Shown here: positions 46,223 through 55,218 of the stretch, one piece after another
Position numbering within the stretch: the first letter of the stretch is position 1
Layout of the letters: the number at the start of each line of letters is the position of its first letter
DNA from: Lysinibacillus louembei
Lineage (GTDB): Bacteria > Bacillota > Bacilli > Bacillales_A > Planococcaceae
Reading direction: 5' to 3'
Length of the DNA stretch: 64,000 bases
Assembly (NCBI RefSeq): GCF_033880585.1
Contig: NZ_CP137624.1
Location: 248,001 to 312,000, forward strand
The notes under the pieces: model-generated
Seen by the model: only the letters and a program-made list of their open reading frames with translations
Database searches by the model: none
What the model was told of the DNA's origin: nothing
Program-made: the position numbers and the translations under genes

Positions 46223-47940
46223 ATATTTTCTTTCCTTTCCATTTGCGCTTTAGCCATCTCTAATATTTCTTCAATATAAGCCTCAGTTTGGTGTATAACA
46301 TATAGTAACCCTGTATAAATTGCTAAATTTTGTTTATATACTCTCTCATATGCTTCTAGCTTTGTTTCATTTTCACTAGGCATAAAATTCCTCATTACAT
46401 CTATAATAAGTGGATCGGCAATTCTTTCTAAAATAACCTTTTCAAAATTCCTTTTAAGTTTTTTATCAACTTTTTCCAAAGTATTTAAGTTTTTAGGAGA
46501 AAATGCAGCAGTCTTTTTGGTAGATTCTACTTCTTTTATTGCAATTTTAATGTCTGCCTTCATTTCTTTATACATTCGTAATTCTTTTCCCATAACGTTA
46601 ATAAGCATTGATAAACCTATCAGATTGTTTTTATTGATTATGATATTTTTTTCGCTTTTATCTAAGGTGCGACTATTATTTAAGCAAAATTCATCAAACG
46701 GGATTTGATTCATCCCACTAATTTTCACTCCACCCTCAGTACAATTATAAATTTCATTGTTAGAGATTCGTGCTCTTATAAAAGCTTCGAAGCTTTCCTT
46801 CATAGGTAGATACTCGTACGTTGTGAATACTTTTTCTCCATAATAACCTTCTGTTTCTATAAACTCACGTTTATTCAGTACATCTTCTTTTATAATTTGA
46901 AGATTTTTGTTGTTTTTAGCATAAAACTCATTATTTGTATAAGCCAAATCTTGCCCTATAAAAGCAATTGGTCCGCTGGTTATCAGAGTAGCAATATGTA
47001 AAGCGAAATTGGCAACAGAACCTCCACCAAAAATAATTGGAATTTCTGTTGAAAACTTATTTTTAATATATTTTTGTAGCCTTTCTTCTTTCATAGGAAC
47101 AAATGCTACCCGTTCTCCCTTAAAATTTTCTTGAATTTTATAATAACTACCAACAGAATAAATTAATTTAGCCGATTTTATGTGTAAATCTTTAAAGTGT
47201 ACATAATTTTCATCAGAACCATCAATTGTCACTATAAAATCTGGTTCTATATCTGCGGCTAGTAATGAATTGATAGTGGAGCCTGCTGCAATAATGATAC
47301 ATTTAGATGAGAATGCTTTTAATTTCGGCAATTGTTTCGTTAAAGAGGGACCACCAGAAGCTATAACAATTGGTAATGTATATGCATTCTGTAATGCTTT
47401 TAAGGAAGCATCTTCACTCATAAACAATAAATTTTTGATATAATTTTCTTGCCAAAAGTTACTAAATAGCCTGATTGTATTTTCATTAACAATATTTGTA
47501 TTTTGGATATCTTTAATAATTTTCAATAATACCAAATATTCACTTTGTAATATTTTATCATAGTTTGGAGAGCAGATTACTTTAATTTTTCGCTCATAAT
47601 TCTCCAATGTAGCTAATAAATATTTTTTTATTTCCAATTCATCTATCGAATTTATAACAATAAATTCTGCTGAATCGACAGTAGGATTATCTAAAATATC
47701 AAATAATGGGTCAATAATTATCAATTTTTCTTTTCCATCAAGCAATTTAATCAGCTCATTCGCTATATAGCCTAATCCATATCCAAAGAGAATATGCACA
47801 TATCCTTGATTTATTTCTCGTTCAGCAAACATTTTTGCTTCTTGTAATGGATTATACTTACTATGTAGTAAATATCCATCTACCATAACCGTATCAATAT
47901 TTGCTTTAGCTTGTATATATTCTATTTTATATTCTGACAA
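46219..47940 (-). CDS. Maf-type motility-associated glycosyltransferase, long form (DUF115)
   Basis: A 573-residue Maf. The Maf_N-like region holds SKYNPLQEAKMFAEREI and LFGYGLGYIANELI. The DUF115 core runs VIASGGPSLTKQLPKLK, then DFIVTIDGSDENY, then FGGGSVANFALHIA and FIGQDLAYTNNEF. A long C-terminal helical part follows. Relatives transfer legionaminic or pseudaminic acid to flagellin in the cytoplasm. The start is TTG at 47938-47940, seven bases after GGAGGTG; earlier in-frame starts lie inside the hag terminator. It is the first gene of the operon that also makes the sugar, directly after the flagellins. Confidence 0.9.
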   Translation of the reverse strand: MSEYKIEYIQAKANIDTVMVDGYLLHSKYNPLQEAKMFAEREINQGYVHILFGYGLGYIANELIKLLDGKEKLIIIDPLFDILDNPTVDSAEFIVINSIDELEIKKYLLATLENYERKIKVICSPNYDKILQSEYLVLLKIIKDIQNTNIVNENTIRLFSNFWQENYIKNLLFMSEDASLKALQNAYTLPIVIASGGPSLTKQLPKLKAFSSKCIIIAAGSTINSLLAADIEPDFIVTIDGSDENYVHFKDLHIKSAKLIYSVGSYYKIQENFKGERVAFVPMKEERLQKYIKNKFSTEIPIIFGGGSVANFALHIATLITSGPIAFIGQDLAYTNNEFYAKNNKNLQIIKEDVLNKREFIETEGYYGEKVFTTYEYLPMKESFEAFIRARISNNEIYNCTEGGVKISGMNQIPFDEFCLNNSRTLDKSEKNIIINKNNLIGLSMLINVMGKELRMYKEMKADIKIAIKEVESTKKTAAFSPKNLNTLEKVDKKLKRNFEKVILERIADPLIIDVMRNFMPSENETKLEAYERVYKQNLAIYTGLLYVIHQTEAYIEEILEMAKAQMERKENI

Positions 47941-47983
47941 GTATCTCACCTCCATTTCTATATCGGTAAATAATAAAGAAAAT

Positions 47984-48016
47984 AAAGAATCCATTCAAAT
48001 ATTGAATGGATTCTTT
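47984..48016 (-). terminator. Terminator of the flagellin operon
   Basis: A perfect 15-bp stem (47984-47998 with 48002-48016), 3-base loop, followed on the minus strand by TATTTTCTTT. It separates hag transcription from the Maf operon. An ACCGATAT sigma-D-like -10 occurs just after it without a clear -35. Confidence 0.85.
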
Positions 48017-48040
48017 TTAAAAATTTTATTGTGCAAATTA

Positions 48041-48853
48041 TTATTGTAATAATTGAAGTACGCCTTGTGGCTGTTGGTTAGCTTGCGCAAGCATTGATTG
48101 TGCAGCTTGCATTAGGATGTTGTTCTTCGTGAAGCCCATCATCTCTTTTGCCATGTCTGTATCACGAATACGTGATTCTGCTGCTGTTAAGTTTTCTGAT
48201 GTTGCACCTAAGTTGTTGATTGTGTGCTCTAATCGGTTTTGTACAGCACCTAATTTTGAACGCGCATCTGATACTTTTGTAATTGCATTATTGATTGTTG
48301 TAATTGCACTATTTGCAGAACCTTGTGTTGTAATTGCAACAGTATCAACACTTAGTGCAGTTGCTCCCATATCAGCAATTGATAAGGTAATAGATTGACT
48401 TGCATTCGCACCAATGTGGAATACTTTACTATCAAAAGAACCATTCAATAATTTTTGAGTATTGAACTCTGTGTCTGTTGAAATACGTGTAATTTCTGAA
48501 ACTAATGCATCAACCTCTTTTTGTAAATCACCACGGTCCGATGATACGTTTGTATCGTTCGCAGATTGCACTGCTAACTCACGCATACGTTGTAAAATCG
48601 CATGTGTTTCGTTTAATGCACCCTCAGCTGTTTGGATTAAAGAAATTGAATCTTGCGCATTTTTCGTTGCCATATCAAGACCACGAATTTGTCCACGCAT
48701 TTTTTCAGAAATTGCTAAACCTGCTGCGTCATCGCCTGCTCGGTTAATTTTGTAACCTGAAGATAATTTCTCAAGGTTTTTAGAAGCTTGAGTATTGTTA
48801 AATGTCAAGTTACGGTGTGTGTTTAATGCTGAAATGTTGTGTTGAATTCTCAT
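48041..48853 (-). CDS. hag: Flagellin, distal copy
   Basis: A 270-residue filament subunit opening [20 protein letters not shown] and ending with the polymerisation helix ...[18 protein letters not shown]. It has only D0/D1 domains with a short variable middle. 252 of 270 residues match the proximal flagellin; all 18 differences lie between about residues 133 and 210. ATG 48851-48853 follows AAGGAGG. It begins 75 bases after the proximal stop with no terminator between, so both can be on one transcript. Confidence 0.97.
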   Translation of the reverse strand: MRIQHNISALNTHRNLTFNNTQASKNLEKLSSGYKINRAGDDAAGLAISEKMRGQIRGLDMATKNAQDSISLIQTAEGALNETHAILQRMRELAVQSANDTNVSSDRGDLQKEVDALVSEITRISTDTEFNTQKLLNGSFDSKVFHIGANASQSITLSIADMGATALSVDTVAITTQGSANSAITTINNAITKVSDARSKLGAVQNRLEHTINNLGATSENLTAAESRIRDTDMAKEMMGFTKNNILMQAAQSMLAQANQQPQGVLQLLQ

Positions 48854-48887
48854 GATAGAATTCCTCCTTGAATTTTTATGATTTGTA

Positions 48888-48909
48888 TAATCCACTTCCA
48901 TGTGGATTA
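48888..48909 (-). promoter_or_regulatory. Predicted CsrA-binding hairpin in the leader of the distal flagellin
   Basis: On the minus strand TAATCCAC and its complement GTGGATTA (48902-48909 and 48888-48895) close a 6-base loop ATGGAA that presents GGA. GGA in a hairpin loop is the defining CsrA target. An AAGGAGG site before the ATG is a probable second target. The stem differs from the proximal leader's stem but the loop GGA is kept. Confidence 0.7.
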
Positions 48910-48928
48910 GTTTGGATTCACTACTCTA

Positions 48929-49741
48929 TTATTGTAATAATTGAAGTACGCCTTGTGGCTGTTGGTTAGCTTGCGCAAGCATTGATTGTGCAGCTTGCAT
49001 TAGGATGTTGTTCTTCGTGAAGCCCATCATCTCTTTTGCCATGTCTGTATCACGAATACGTGATTCTGCTGCTGTTAAGTTTTCTGATGTTGCACCTAAG
49101 TTGTTGATTGTGTGCTCTAATCGGTTTTGTACAGCACCTAATTTTGAACGCGCATCTGATACTGTAGTAATTGCAGTATTAATAGTTGTAATTGCTGTGT
49201 TTGCATTAGTTTGTGTTGAGATTGAAACACCAGATACACTTAATGCACCTGCTGACATACTTGCAATAGAAAGAGAAATTGATTGGCTAGCGTTAGCGCC
49301 GATATGGAATACTTTACCATTGAAAGAACCGTCTAATAATTTTTGAGTATTGAACTCTGTATCTGATGCAATACGCGTGATTTCTGAAACTAATGCATCA
49401 ACCTCTTTTTGTAAATCACCACGGTCCGATGATACGTTTGTATCGTTCGCAGATTGCACTGCTAACTCACGCATACGTTGTAAAATCGCATGTGTTTCGT
49501 TTAATGCACCCTCAGCTGTTTGGATTAAAGAAATTGAATCTTGCGCATTTTTCGTTGCCATATCAAGACCACGAATTTGTCCACGCATTTTTTCAGAAAT
49601 TGCTAAACCTGCTGCGTCATCACCTGCTCGGTTAATTTTGTAACCTGAAGATAATTTCTCAAGGTTTTTAGAAGCTTGAGTATTGTTAAATGTCAAGTTA
49701 CGGTGTGTGTTTAATGCTGAAATGTTGTGTTGAATTCTCAT
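48929..49741 (-). CDS. hag: Flagellin, proximal copy
   Basis: A 270-residue flagellin, promoter-proximal in a tandem pair. N- and C-terminal regions are identical to the distal copy; the middle region differs (for example [14 protein letters not shown] against SIADMGATALSVDT). ATG 49739-49741 follows AAGGAGG. It is controlled by a sigma-D-like promoter at 49841-49866 and a GGA-loop hairpin in the leader; CsrA and its antagonist FliW are encoded just upstream. The variable, Ser/Thr-rich middle is the probable site of Maf-mediated glycosylation. Confidence 0.97.
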   Translation of the reverse strand: MRIQHNISALNTHRNLTFNNTQASKNLEKLSSGYKINRAGDDAAGLAISEKMRGQIRGLDMATKNAQDSISLIQTAEGALNETHAILQRMRELAVQSANDTNVSSDRGDLQKEVDALVSEITRIASDTEFNTQKLLDGSFNGKVFHIGANASQSISLSIASMSAGALSVSGVSISTQTNANTAITTINTAITTVSDARSKLGAVQNRLEHTINNLGATSENLTAAESRIRDTDMAKEMMGFTKNNILMQAAQSMLAQANQQPQGVLQLLQ

Positions 49742-49778
49742 GATAGAATTCCTCCTTGAATTTTTATGATTTGTATAA

Positions 49779-49794
49779 CCCACATCCGTGTGGG
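49779..49794 (-). promoter_or_regulatory. Predicted CsrA-binding hairpin in the leader of the proximal flagellin
   Basis: On the minus strand CCCACA and TGTGGG close the tetraloop CGGA. The string ACACGGATGT matches the CsrA consensus RUACARGGAUGU at nine of twelve positions including GGAUGU. It lies 37 bases before the ATG, like the upstream CsrA site of B. subtilis hag. Confidence 0.75.
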
Positions 49795-49840
49795 AGAGTT
49801 TGGTTTAAGTAGTTTGTACTACCTCTGCCATACAATATAT

Positions 49841-49866
49841 ATATCGTAAAAGATTTTAAATGTTTA
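49841..49866 (-). promoter_or_regulatory. Sigma-D-like promoter of the flagellin genes
   Basis: Minus-strand TAAA (49863-49866), 14 bases, TACGATAT (49841-49848), close to TAAA-N14/16-GCCGATAT. It gives a leader of about 100 bases containing the GGA hairpin. The end of the decayed IS lies 31 bases upstream of the -35. Confidence 0.75.
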
Positions 49867-49897
49867 ATAGTTTTTCAGAAATTTTATTATTTTTTTT

Positions 49898-51248
49898 GGC
49901 TCAACGCCAAAATATGTTCTTGCTTAAAAATAAATACAAAAAACACCTGTATCCGCTAAAGTTGAGCGTACCACCAAACAACACAGCGAGGTATACAGAT
50001 GTACCCTCATTCTTTCAAGGATTTATGGGATTTACCACAATTAAAAATTACTGCAACCGAAAAAATAGACCAACAGATTTTCATCAACATGATGCCAATC
50101 GAATTGAAACAAGCATGTCTCGTTTGCAAGTCCAATCAAACGATTCATCGAGGGATTAAGTTATAGACGTACAGTCCGTCACTTTGATACTTTTGGGTGT
50201 CGAGTTTATTTAAAGTTGCCTACTATTCGTCTATCTTGTAAAGCGTGCACAGCTTCTTTCGTCTGGCATTGCGCATTTGTAGCACCTAAAAAGCGCTATA
50301 CAAAGGCATTTGAAGCGACTTGACCAAAACAAGCAATTGGTGCAACCATCACACATACAGCGCGTGTAACAGGAACCCTGCAACAACGGTAGCTCATATC
50401 ATGAAAACTTGGAAAAAGAAAGAAGCATCACGTGTTCAACAAGCCTGTCAGCACAAGGCCTCTTATTGTCAAAATCTCGTGCTTGTACTTGATGATTTCG
50501 CCATTTGCAAGGGGCATACCCACAATACTGGTTTGCACGAAAAAATGGATCATTTTATATATCACTCCATAATTAACCACATTTGAATTAGAGGCATATT
50601 TCAGTTAACAGGTGACCCTTTGCGCATTAAAACCGATTACCATCGTAATGGATTTAGCAAAGGCTTATCATACATTCGCTAAAAAGAGGTTTCCAGTAGC
50701 AATCCGTATTGCCGATCGGTATCATGTGAATCGATACGTGACAGAAGCACTCCAAGCTGTCCGAAAGTCTGTTCAAAAGAGGCTGAATGCCCTTGCGAAA
50801 AAGGCTTTAAAACAATATTTTTGTATTTTAGGAAAACGAAATGACCAGCTATCAATAGAAGAACGGATGATTTTAAAACGACTTTTACAATACGACAAGT
50901 TTACAGTTGGAAAGAGGCTTTTATCGACGGGTATGATTGTAGTTCATCGTATAAACAAGCAAAAAAGGCTTTCAACACTGGCTTTCGCAAGGTCGGAGAA
51001 ATTCTGCACCCTAAAGAGCAAGACTGTTTACAAACCATGCGTAATTGGCAAGATGAAATCTGTAATTACCATCAATTACGTTTCAACAATGCGGCAGTGG
51101 AAGGGAAAAATAACCTCATTAAAGCCCTACAACGTCGTCACTTTTTCACGCGTCACCTACAACACTAGAAAGAAACGATTTTACTAGAGTGCAATGTAGA
51201 ATGGATTGAATACGGCTCTTAGTCAAGCACATGTTTTGGTGAAGAGCC
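49898..51248. mobile_element. Decayed ISL3-family insertion sequence
   Basis: About 1.35 kb bounded by imperfect terminal inverted repeats. Reading inward, the left end starts GGCTCAACGCCAAAATATGT (49898 on) and the right end, read on the minus strand, starts GGCTCTTCACCAAAACATGT (from 51248), matching at 15 of 20 positions and continuing with CTTG. Flanks are T-rich (eight Ts on the left, GAATTTTT on the right), so a target duplication is not clear. It sits between the csrA terminator and the hag promoter, without breaking either. Confidence 0.85.
49999..51222 (+). pseudogene. ISL3-family transposase, broken by several frameshifts
   Basis: Three-frame reading gives consecutive pieces of one ISL3-type transposase. 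MYPHSFKDLWDLPQLKIT... with CLVCKSN is followed by a shift near 50150 to RTVRHFDTFGCRVYLKLP with a zinc pattern CKAC. A stop and shift near 50325-50380 leads to ATTVAHIMKTWKKKEASRVQ and DDFAICKGHTHNTGLH (first DDE acid). A deletion near 50550 is followed by VMDLAKAYHTFAKKRFPVAIRIADRYHVNRYV (second acid), and more shifts before LLECNVEWIEYGS at the end. It is not functional. Confidence 0.85.
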
Positions 51249-51307
51249 GAATTTTTAAATTTTAATTTCATAAAGCTTACCAGTTATATATTTTCATTAA
51301 TGAATAG

Positions 51308-51346
51308 ATAGAAGCACACTCGAAAATATTTCAAGTGTGCTTCTAT
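51308..51346 (-). terminator. Terminator after csrA
   Basis: A perfect 11-13-bp stem AGAAGCACACT (51310-51320 with 51334-51344) with an inner GAAA/TTTC pairing. It isolates the flgM-csrA transcript from hag and from the IS. A strong U-tract is lacking. Confidence 0.65.
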
Positions 51347-51567
51347 TATTTATTCCGTTTAAGTTTATTCAACAGTTCATTTGAGAATGTTAATGCCTCT
51401 CTATTTTGTTCCTGTATTGCTTCAAATACTTCAGCACGGTGAACTTTTACTGCTTTTGGAGCCACAATGCCTATCTTTACTTGATCTCCTTCAACAGCTA
51501 GAACCTTCACTTCGATTTGATCACCAATCATAATCGATTCACCTGTTTTTCTCGATAGTACAAGCAT
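51346..51567 (-). CDS. csrA: Carbon storage regulator / translational repressor CsrA
   Basis: A 73-residue RNA-binding dimer ([16 protein letters not shown]..., [29 protein letters not shown]) that binds GGA motifs in mRNA leaders. In B. subtilis it represses hag translation and FliW relieves it when flagellin is secreted. It directly abuts fliW (start base follows its stop). Both flagellin leaders in this window carry GGA-loop hairpins. Confidence 0.97.
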   Translation of the reverse strand: MLVLSRKTGESIMIGDQIEVKVLAVEGDQVKIGIVAPKAVKVHRAEVFEAIQEQNREALTFSNELLNKLKRNK

Positions 51568-52011
51568 TTATTTAGCACTTCCTTCCATCGATCCAATGGG
51601 ATAACGCAAAGGATAACGCTTACTATCCTGCAAAACAATTTGTTTTCCTAATTTTTTCTTTGTATTAATGATGATTGGGGCTAATAAATTCATTGTTGAT
51701 TCTGAGAATGTTTCTTTTAATGTAACGATTGTATAAGCAATAACATCCTCTTCTTCTTCAACTTGCAAATCTATTTTTTCTTCTTCGCTAATTTCAAATA
51801 TATAGTCCTTTTTAAAAGCGAATGGGTACGCAAGCACAAAGCCCAATTGTTGCTGTTCCACTGATTGTAGTACAACTAATGGTAAATCTGCATCTAACGG
51901 TAGGAGAACAAATTTATGCACATCTAAAAAACCTGGTAATCCTGTTTCAAATGTTAAAATATTTTGTTCATCAATTTCCACTTGCCCTAAAAATTTTGTT
52001 TCAATATTCAT
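51568..52011 (-). CDS. fliW: Flagellar assembly factor FliW
   Basis: A 147-residue beta-barrel protein opening [21 protein letters not shown] and containing [16 protein letters not shown]. It binds flagellin and CsrA in turn, linking flagellin translation to secretion. The gene order yviE-fliW-csrA-hag is conserved in Bacillales; here an IS remnant lies between csrA and hag. Confidence 0.96.
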   Translation of the reverse strand: MNIETKFLGQVEIDEQNILTFETGLPGFLDVHKFVLLPLDADLPLVVLQSVEQQQLGFVLAYPFAFKKDYIFEISEEEKIDLQVEEEEDVIAYTIVTLKETFSESTMNLLAPIIINTKKKLGKQIVLQDSKRYPLRYPIGSMEGSAK

Positions 52012-52028
52012 TTTGATGCCCTCTCCTT

Positions 52029-52595
52029 TTAACCAATAACGTCAATATCTACACGTGGTCTTTGTATCATTGTACCCGTTACTTTACCAGGTGTATAGTC
52101 GTGAATTGGCTTGTTCACCTTTACGTCAATGTTTGGTTGATTGCGTTGGATATTTACATCTACTGTCGCAGGTTTATATTTTATTTTTACTGAGCCAATT
52201 GAAGGTACAAATTTAATATTGTACGGCCCTGGGCGCTTTGGACCTGTATTTTGTACTGCAATTTGTTGAATAACAGCCCCCTCTTGCCCTTTACCTGCAC
52301 TCAGCATCATCTGTCGTCCTTCACGTACACGCCTTGAAATTCCTTTCATCATTTCTTGATGACCTTCCTGTGCATAACGCTTAATCATCTCACCTGTTGG
52401 ATAATAGCCTAAATCTCTTCGGGCATCTGATGAATCGATTGATAGCTCACCTTTTCTCGTATGAATTTCTAACGTTGCCGCAGGTTGTGCAATAGATTGC
52501 TGTGCTCTAGGTTGCTCAATATGCTGTACAGGCTTATGAATTTGTAAATCTATTTGAATATCTGTTGTTTGAATTTGAATTTGTGGTAATCGCAT
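52029..52595 (-). CDS. DUF6470 family protein (YviE-like)
   Basis: A 188-residue soluble protein with alternating beta/charged segments ([19 protein letters not shown]...) and a helical middle ([23 protein letters not shown]). It is found in flagellar operons between flgL and fliW as here. Its function is not known to me. It is located 17 bases before fliW. Confidence 0.85.
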   Translation of the reverse strand: MRLPQIQIQTTDIQIDLQIHKPVQHIEQPRAQQSIAQPAATLEIHTRKGELSIDSSDARRDLGYYPTGEMIKRYAQEGHQEMMKGISRRVREGRQMMLSAGKGQEGAVIQQIAVQNTGPKRPGPYNIKFVPSIGSVKIKYKPATVDVNIQRNQPNIDVKVNKPIHDYTPGKVTGTMIQRPRVDIDVIG

Positions 52596-52615
52596 TTATT
52601 TCCCACCTTTCAACA

Positions 52616-52646
52616 AAAGCGTTTGAACAAATTGTTCAAACGCTTT
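52616..52646 (-). terminator. Intra-operon hairpin between flgL and the YviE-like gene
   Basis: A perfect 13-bp stem AAAGCGTTTGAAC (52616-52628 with 52634-52646), 5-base loop, followed on the minus strand by TTTTG. It is probably a leaky terminator or 3'-end stabiliser. Confidence 0.55.
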
Positions 52647-52652
52647 GTATTT

Positions 52653-53573
52653 TTATCGCATGAAATCTACTAATGTTTGCTGGATAATTCTTGCACCAAC
52701 TGACAATGCTGCTTGATGAATTGATTCTTGTGTAACAAGCTCTGTAATTGTTCCAGCATATTCTGTGTCTTCATTCATAGACATTTGCTTTGTTGTTGAG
52801 ATTTCATGCATATCTAAACGCTGTTCCATTAATTCTACTCGATTTTGGCGCGCACCTACATCTGCACGTTTTTCAAGGACTACATTTTGCGCATTTGCTA
52901 AAGTTCCATTGGAGCCCGAAGCTAAATCTCCAAGTAAACCACCTATATACGTACCATTATTATTAACAGAGCCTGTTTCAAGAGCATCTGCTATATCCCC
53001 CATTAAATCATCTATATCTCGAAATAACTGTTGACCTGGTGTATTAACATTAATTCGTACTGCTTCGAAAACATCAATTTCAATATCTTCATCAAGCCCT
53101 GTTGCACCTATCAATGCCGGATTTTCGACACCATTTTCATACAATGGCATATCTGTGTGTGTACCAGAAAAAACGTATTTATTACCAATTTGTGTATTTG
53201 CTATATCCTTTAAGTGATTACGAATTTGTTCAATTTCCTGTTTCATTTTATTGCGATCATCTTCTGTATTCGTGTCATTAGCCGCTTGTACAACAAGCTC
53301 TTTCACACGATTCAAAGCTTCTCCAACTTGTCCAAGTGCATCATCTGTCGCATCCAGCCAGCTATTTGCCTCACCAATATTTCTCTTATACTGATCTGTT
53401 CGATCAAGTTCTGTACGGTAAGCCATTCCCTTGATTGCAACAACCGGGTCATCAGATGGGCGGTTTACTTTTTTACCAGTGTATAGCTGTTCTTGTAGCT
53501 TGCCCATTTTGCCATAGCTTGTATTTAAATTGCGAAGCATATTGCTTGAAAGCATTGATTGTGTAACGCGCAT
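52653..53573 (-). CDS. flgL: Hook-filament junction protein FlgL
   Basis: A 306-residue hook-associated protein 3. It opens MRVTQSMLSSNMLRNLNTSYGKM with GKKVNRPSDDPVVAIKGMAYR, and ends SVGARIIQQTLVDFMR, with flagellin-like D0 ends. It joins hook to filament with FlgK. It is downstream of flgK and upstream of a hairpin. Confidence 0.96.
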   Translation of the reverse strand: MRVTQSMLSSNMLRNLNTSYGKMGKLQEQLYTGKKVNRPSDDPVVAIKGMAYRTELDRTDQYKRNIGEANSWLDATDDALGQVGEALNRVKELVVQAANDTNTEDDRNKMKQEIEQIRNHLKDIANTQIGNKYVFSGTHTDMPLYENGVENPALIGATGLDEDIEIDVFEAVRINVNTPGQQLFRDIDDLMGDIADALETGSVNNNGTYIGGLLGDLASGSNGTLANAQNVVLEKRADVGARQNRVELMEQRLDMHEISTTKQMSMNEDTEYAGTITELVTQESIHQAALSVGARIIQQTLVDFMR

Positions 53574-53612
53574 TTTGTTGCTCCTCTCCTTCAGTTACTT
53601 ATTTGTATTGTT

Positions 53613-55193
53613 CTATAGACCTACTCGTCCCATACCGTTGATAATTTTGTCTAATGTTTCATCAACGACTGTAATCATACGTGCGTTTGCGTTGTAGGCT
53701 TGTTGGAATGTAATCATATTTGTCATTTCTTCATCAAGCGATACAGAGCTTTCAGAAGCACGTTTATTTTCAATTGTTAAACGTAGTGTAGCTGAGTTGA
53801 ATTCTTGACGAGTTGCCTCTTGTCCAATAACACCTAAATCACCGATTAAGGATTTGAAGAAGCCTTGGAATGTTGCGCCACCTAAGTTATAGCTTGCTGG
53901 GTCTGTTTGCATTTTCGCGATAGCTAAAATGTTTTTGTTATTCCCTAATTCTCCTGCTATGTCAGCTGCTGCAACTTCTTCTGGCAGGATACCATCTCGT
54001 ACACGGATAGTTTCTGCTGTTGTGCCATCGAAGAAATCGAGACCAGCGTTTCCATTCATATCAAAGCCTGCTCGATGTGCTGTATTAAAAGCAGTTACAA
54101 ATTCTGCTACCAATTGATCAAGCTTCGCTAAATTTTCTGGATATAGCCCCTTTACTTGATTTGTCACAGGGTCTGTATAACCATATGAGTTAATTAAGGA
54201 TAGTAGCTTCCCTTTTCCCTTTTCAAAAGTGTCATAGCCATATGATGCCCCTGTTGGCAACGTAGCACCCGATAAAAGCTTGTCTGGATCACTTTGTGTA
54301 ACTGCATCTGCTGGCCAGTCAATACGCATCGCTTCAAATGGGTCAAGTGGCGTATCTCCATTTAGTGGAACTCCACCATTTTTGACTACACTAATTTCTG
54401 CTGCATCTCGACCATGTACTAAAATAATTGGTGTAGAACTACCAACTGGTGTGTATGTAACTGTTAAGCTACCTTCTGCTACCGCGCTTGCATTGCCTCC
54501 AGAATGAACACGCTCAACTGATACTGGGATATATTCATTTAATTTATCTAATAACACATCACGTGCATCATATAAATCGTTCGTTACATAGCCGCTTGGT
54601 TCCACTTCCATGATTTGCTTGTTAATTGCTGCAATTTGTCTTAATAGTGAATTGACTGTACTAACAGATGAATTAATTTCAGAGCCAATATTGCTTTGAA
54701 CTGTTTTTAATTGTTTATCCGAGTAGTTAAATGCCTCTGCAAGTGCACGGCCTTTAGCAATCATTACTTGACGCGCGGCAGAATCTTTTGGATCTGTTAC
54801 GACATCCTCCATCGACTTCCAGAAGCTATCGAAGGCTTTATTAATTCCGAACTCTGATGGCTCAGCTAAAATATCTTCCATTTGAGAAATTGCTTTTGTT
54901 TGCTCTTCCCAATAGCCAAGCTTATTTGTTTCTTGACGGTATTTAATGTTTGTGAATTCGTCACGTATACGTTGAATTGAGTGTGCTTCAGCTCCCGTAC
55001 CTAAGTGCCCTGGATATTTAGGTGAGTTTAAACCGGGATGTGGATATCCTGGCATTGCCTGCATGTTGACACGTTGACGTGAGTAACCAAGTGTATTTGC
55101 GTTGGAAATATTGTGTCCCGTTGTGTAAAGCGCTGTTTGCTGTAGGAATAGTCCTGATTTACTTGCTTCTAGCCCCATGAATGTTGAACGCAT
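53613..55193 (-). CDS. flgK: Hook-filament junction protein FlgK
   Basis: A 526-residue hook-associated protein 1. N-terminus MRSTFMGLEASKSGLFLQQTALYTTGHNISNANTLGYSRQRV carries the hallmark rod/hook motif NxxTxGYSRQ. The C-terminus is SLDEEMTNMITFQQAYNANARMI...INGMGRVGL. The length is normal. A perfect hairpin separates it from flgN. Confidence 0.97.
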   Translation of the reverse strand: MRSTFMGLEASKSGLFLQQTALYTTGHNISNANTLGYSRQRVNMQAMPGYPHPGLNSPKYPGHLGTGAEAHSIQRIRDEFTNIKYRQETNKLGYWEEQTKAISQMEDILAEPSEFGINKAFDSFWKSMEDVVTDPKDSAARQVMIAKGRALAEAFNYSDKQLKTVQSNIGSEINSSVSTVNSLLRQIAAINKQIMEVEPSGYVTNDLYDARDVLLDKLNEYIPVSVERVHSGGNASAVAEGSLTVTYTPVGSSTPIILVHGRDAAEISVVKNGGVPLNGDTPLDPFEAMRIDWPADAVTQSDPDKLLSGATLPTGASYGYDTFEKGKGKLLSLINSYGYTDPVTNQVKGLYPENLAKLDQLVAEFVTAFNTAHRAGFDMNGNAGLDFFDGTTAETIRVRDGILPEEVAAADIAGELGNNKNILAIAKMQTDPASYNLGGATFQGFFKSLIGDLGVIGQEATRQEFNSATLRLTIENKRASESSVSLDEEMTNMITFQQAYNANARMITVVDETLDKIINGMGRVGL

Positions 55194-55218
55194 AGTGTTC
55201 CTCCTATCAATTCAAGCA

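Noticed and set aside
48117-49643. Plus-strand frames of 80-113 residues opposite both flagellin genes
   Set aside because: They mirror each other because hag is duplicated, and follow codon bias of the antisense strand; no ribosome sites.
49890-51256. Eight-base target duplication of the IS
   Set aside because: Left flank is TTTTTTTT and right flank GAATTTTT; similarity is only T-richness.
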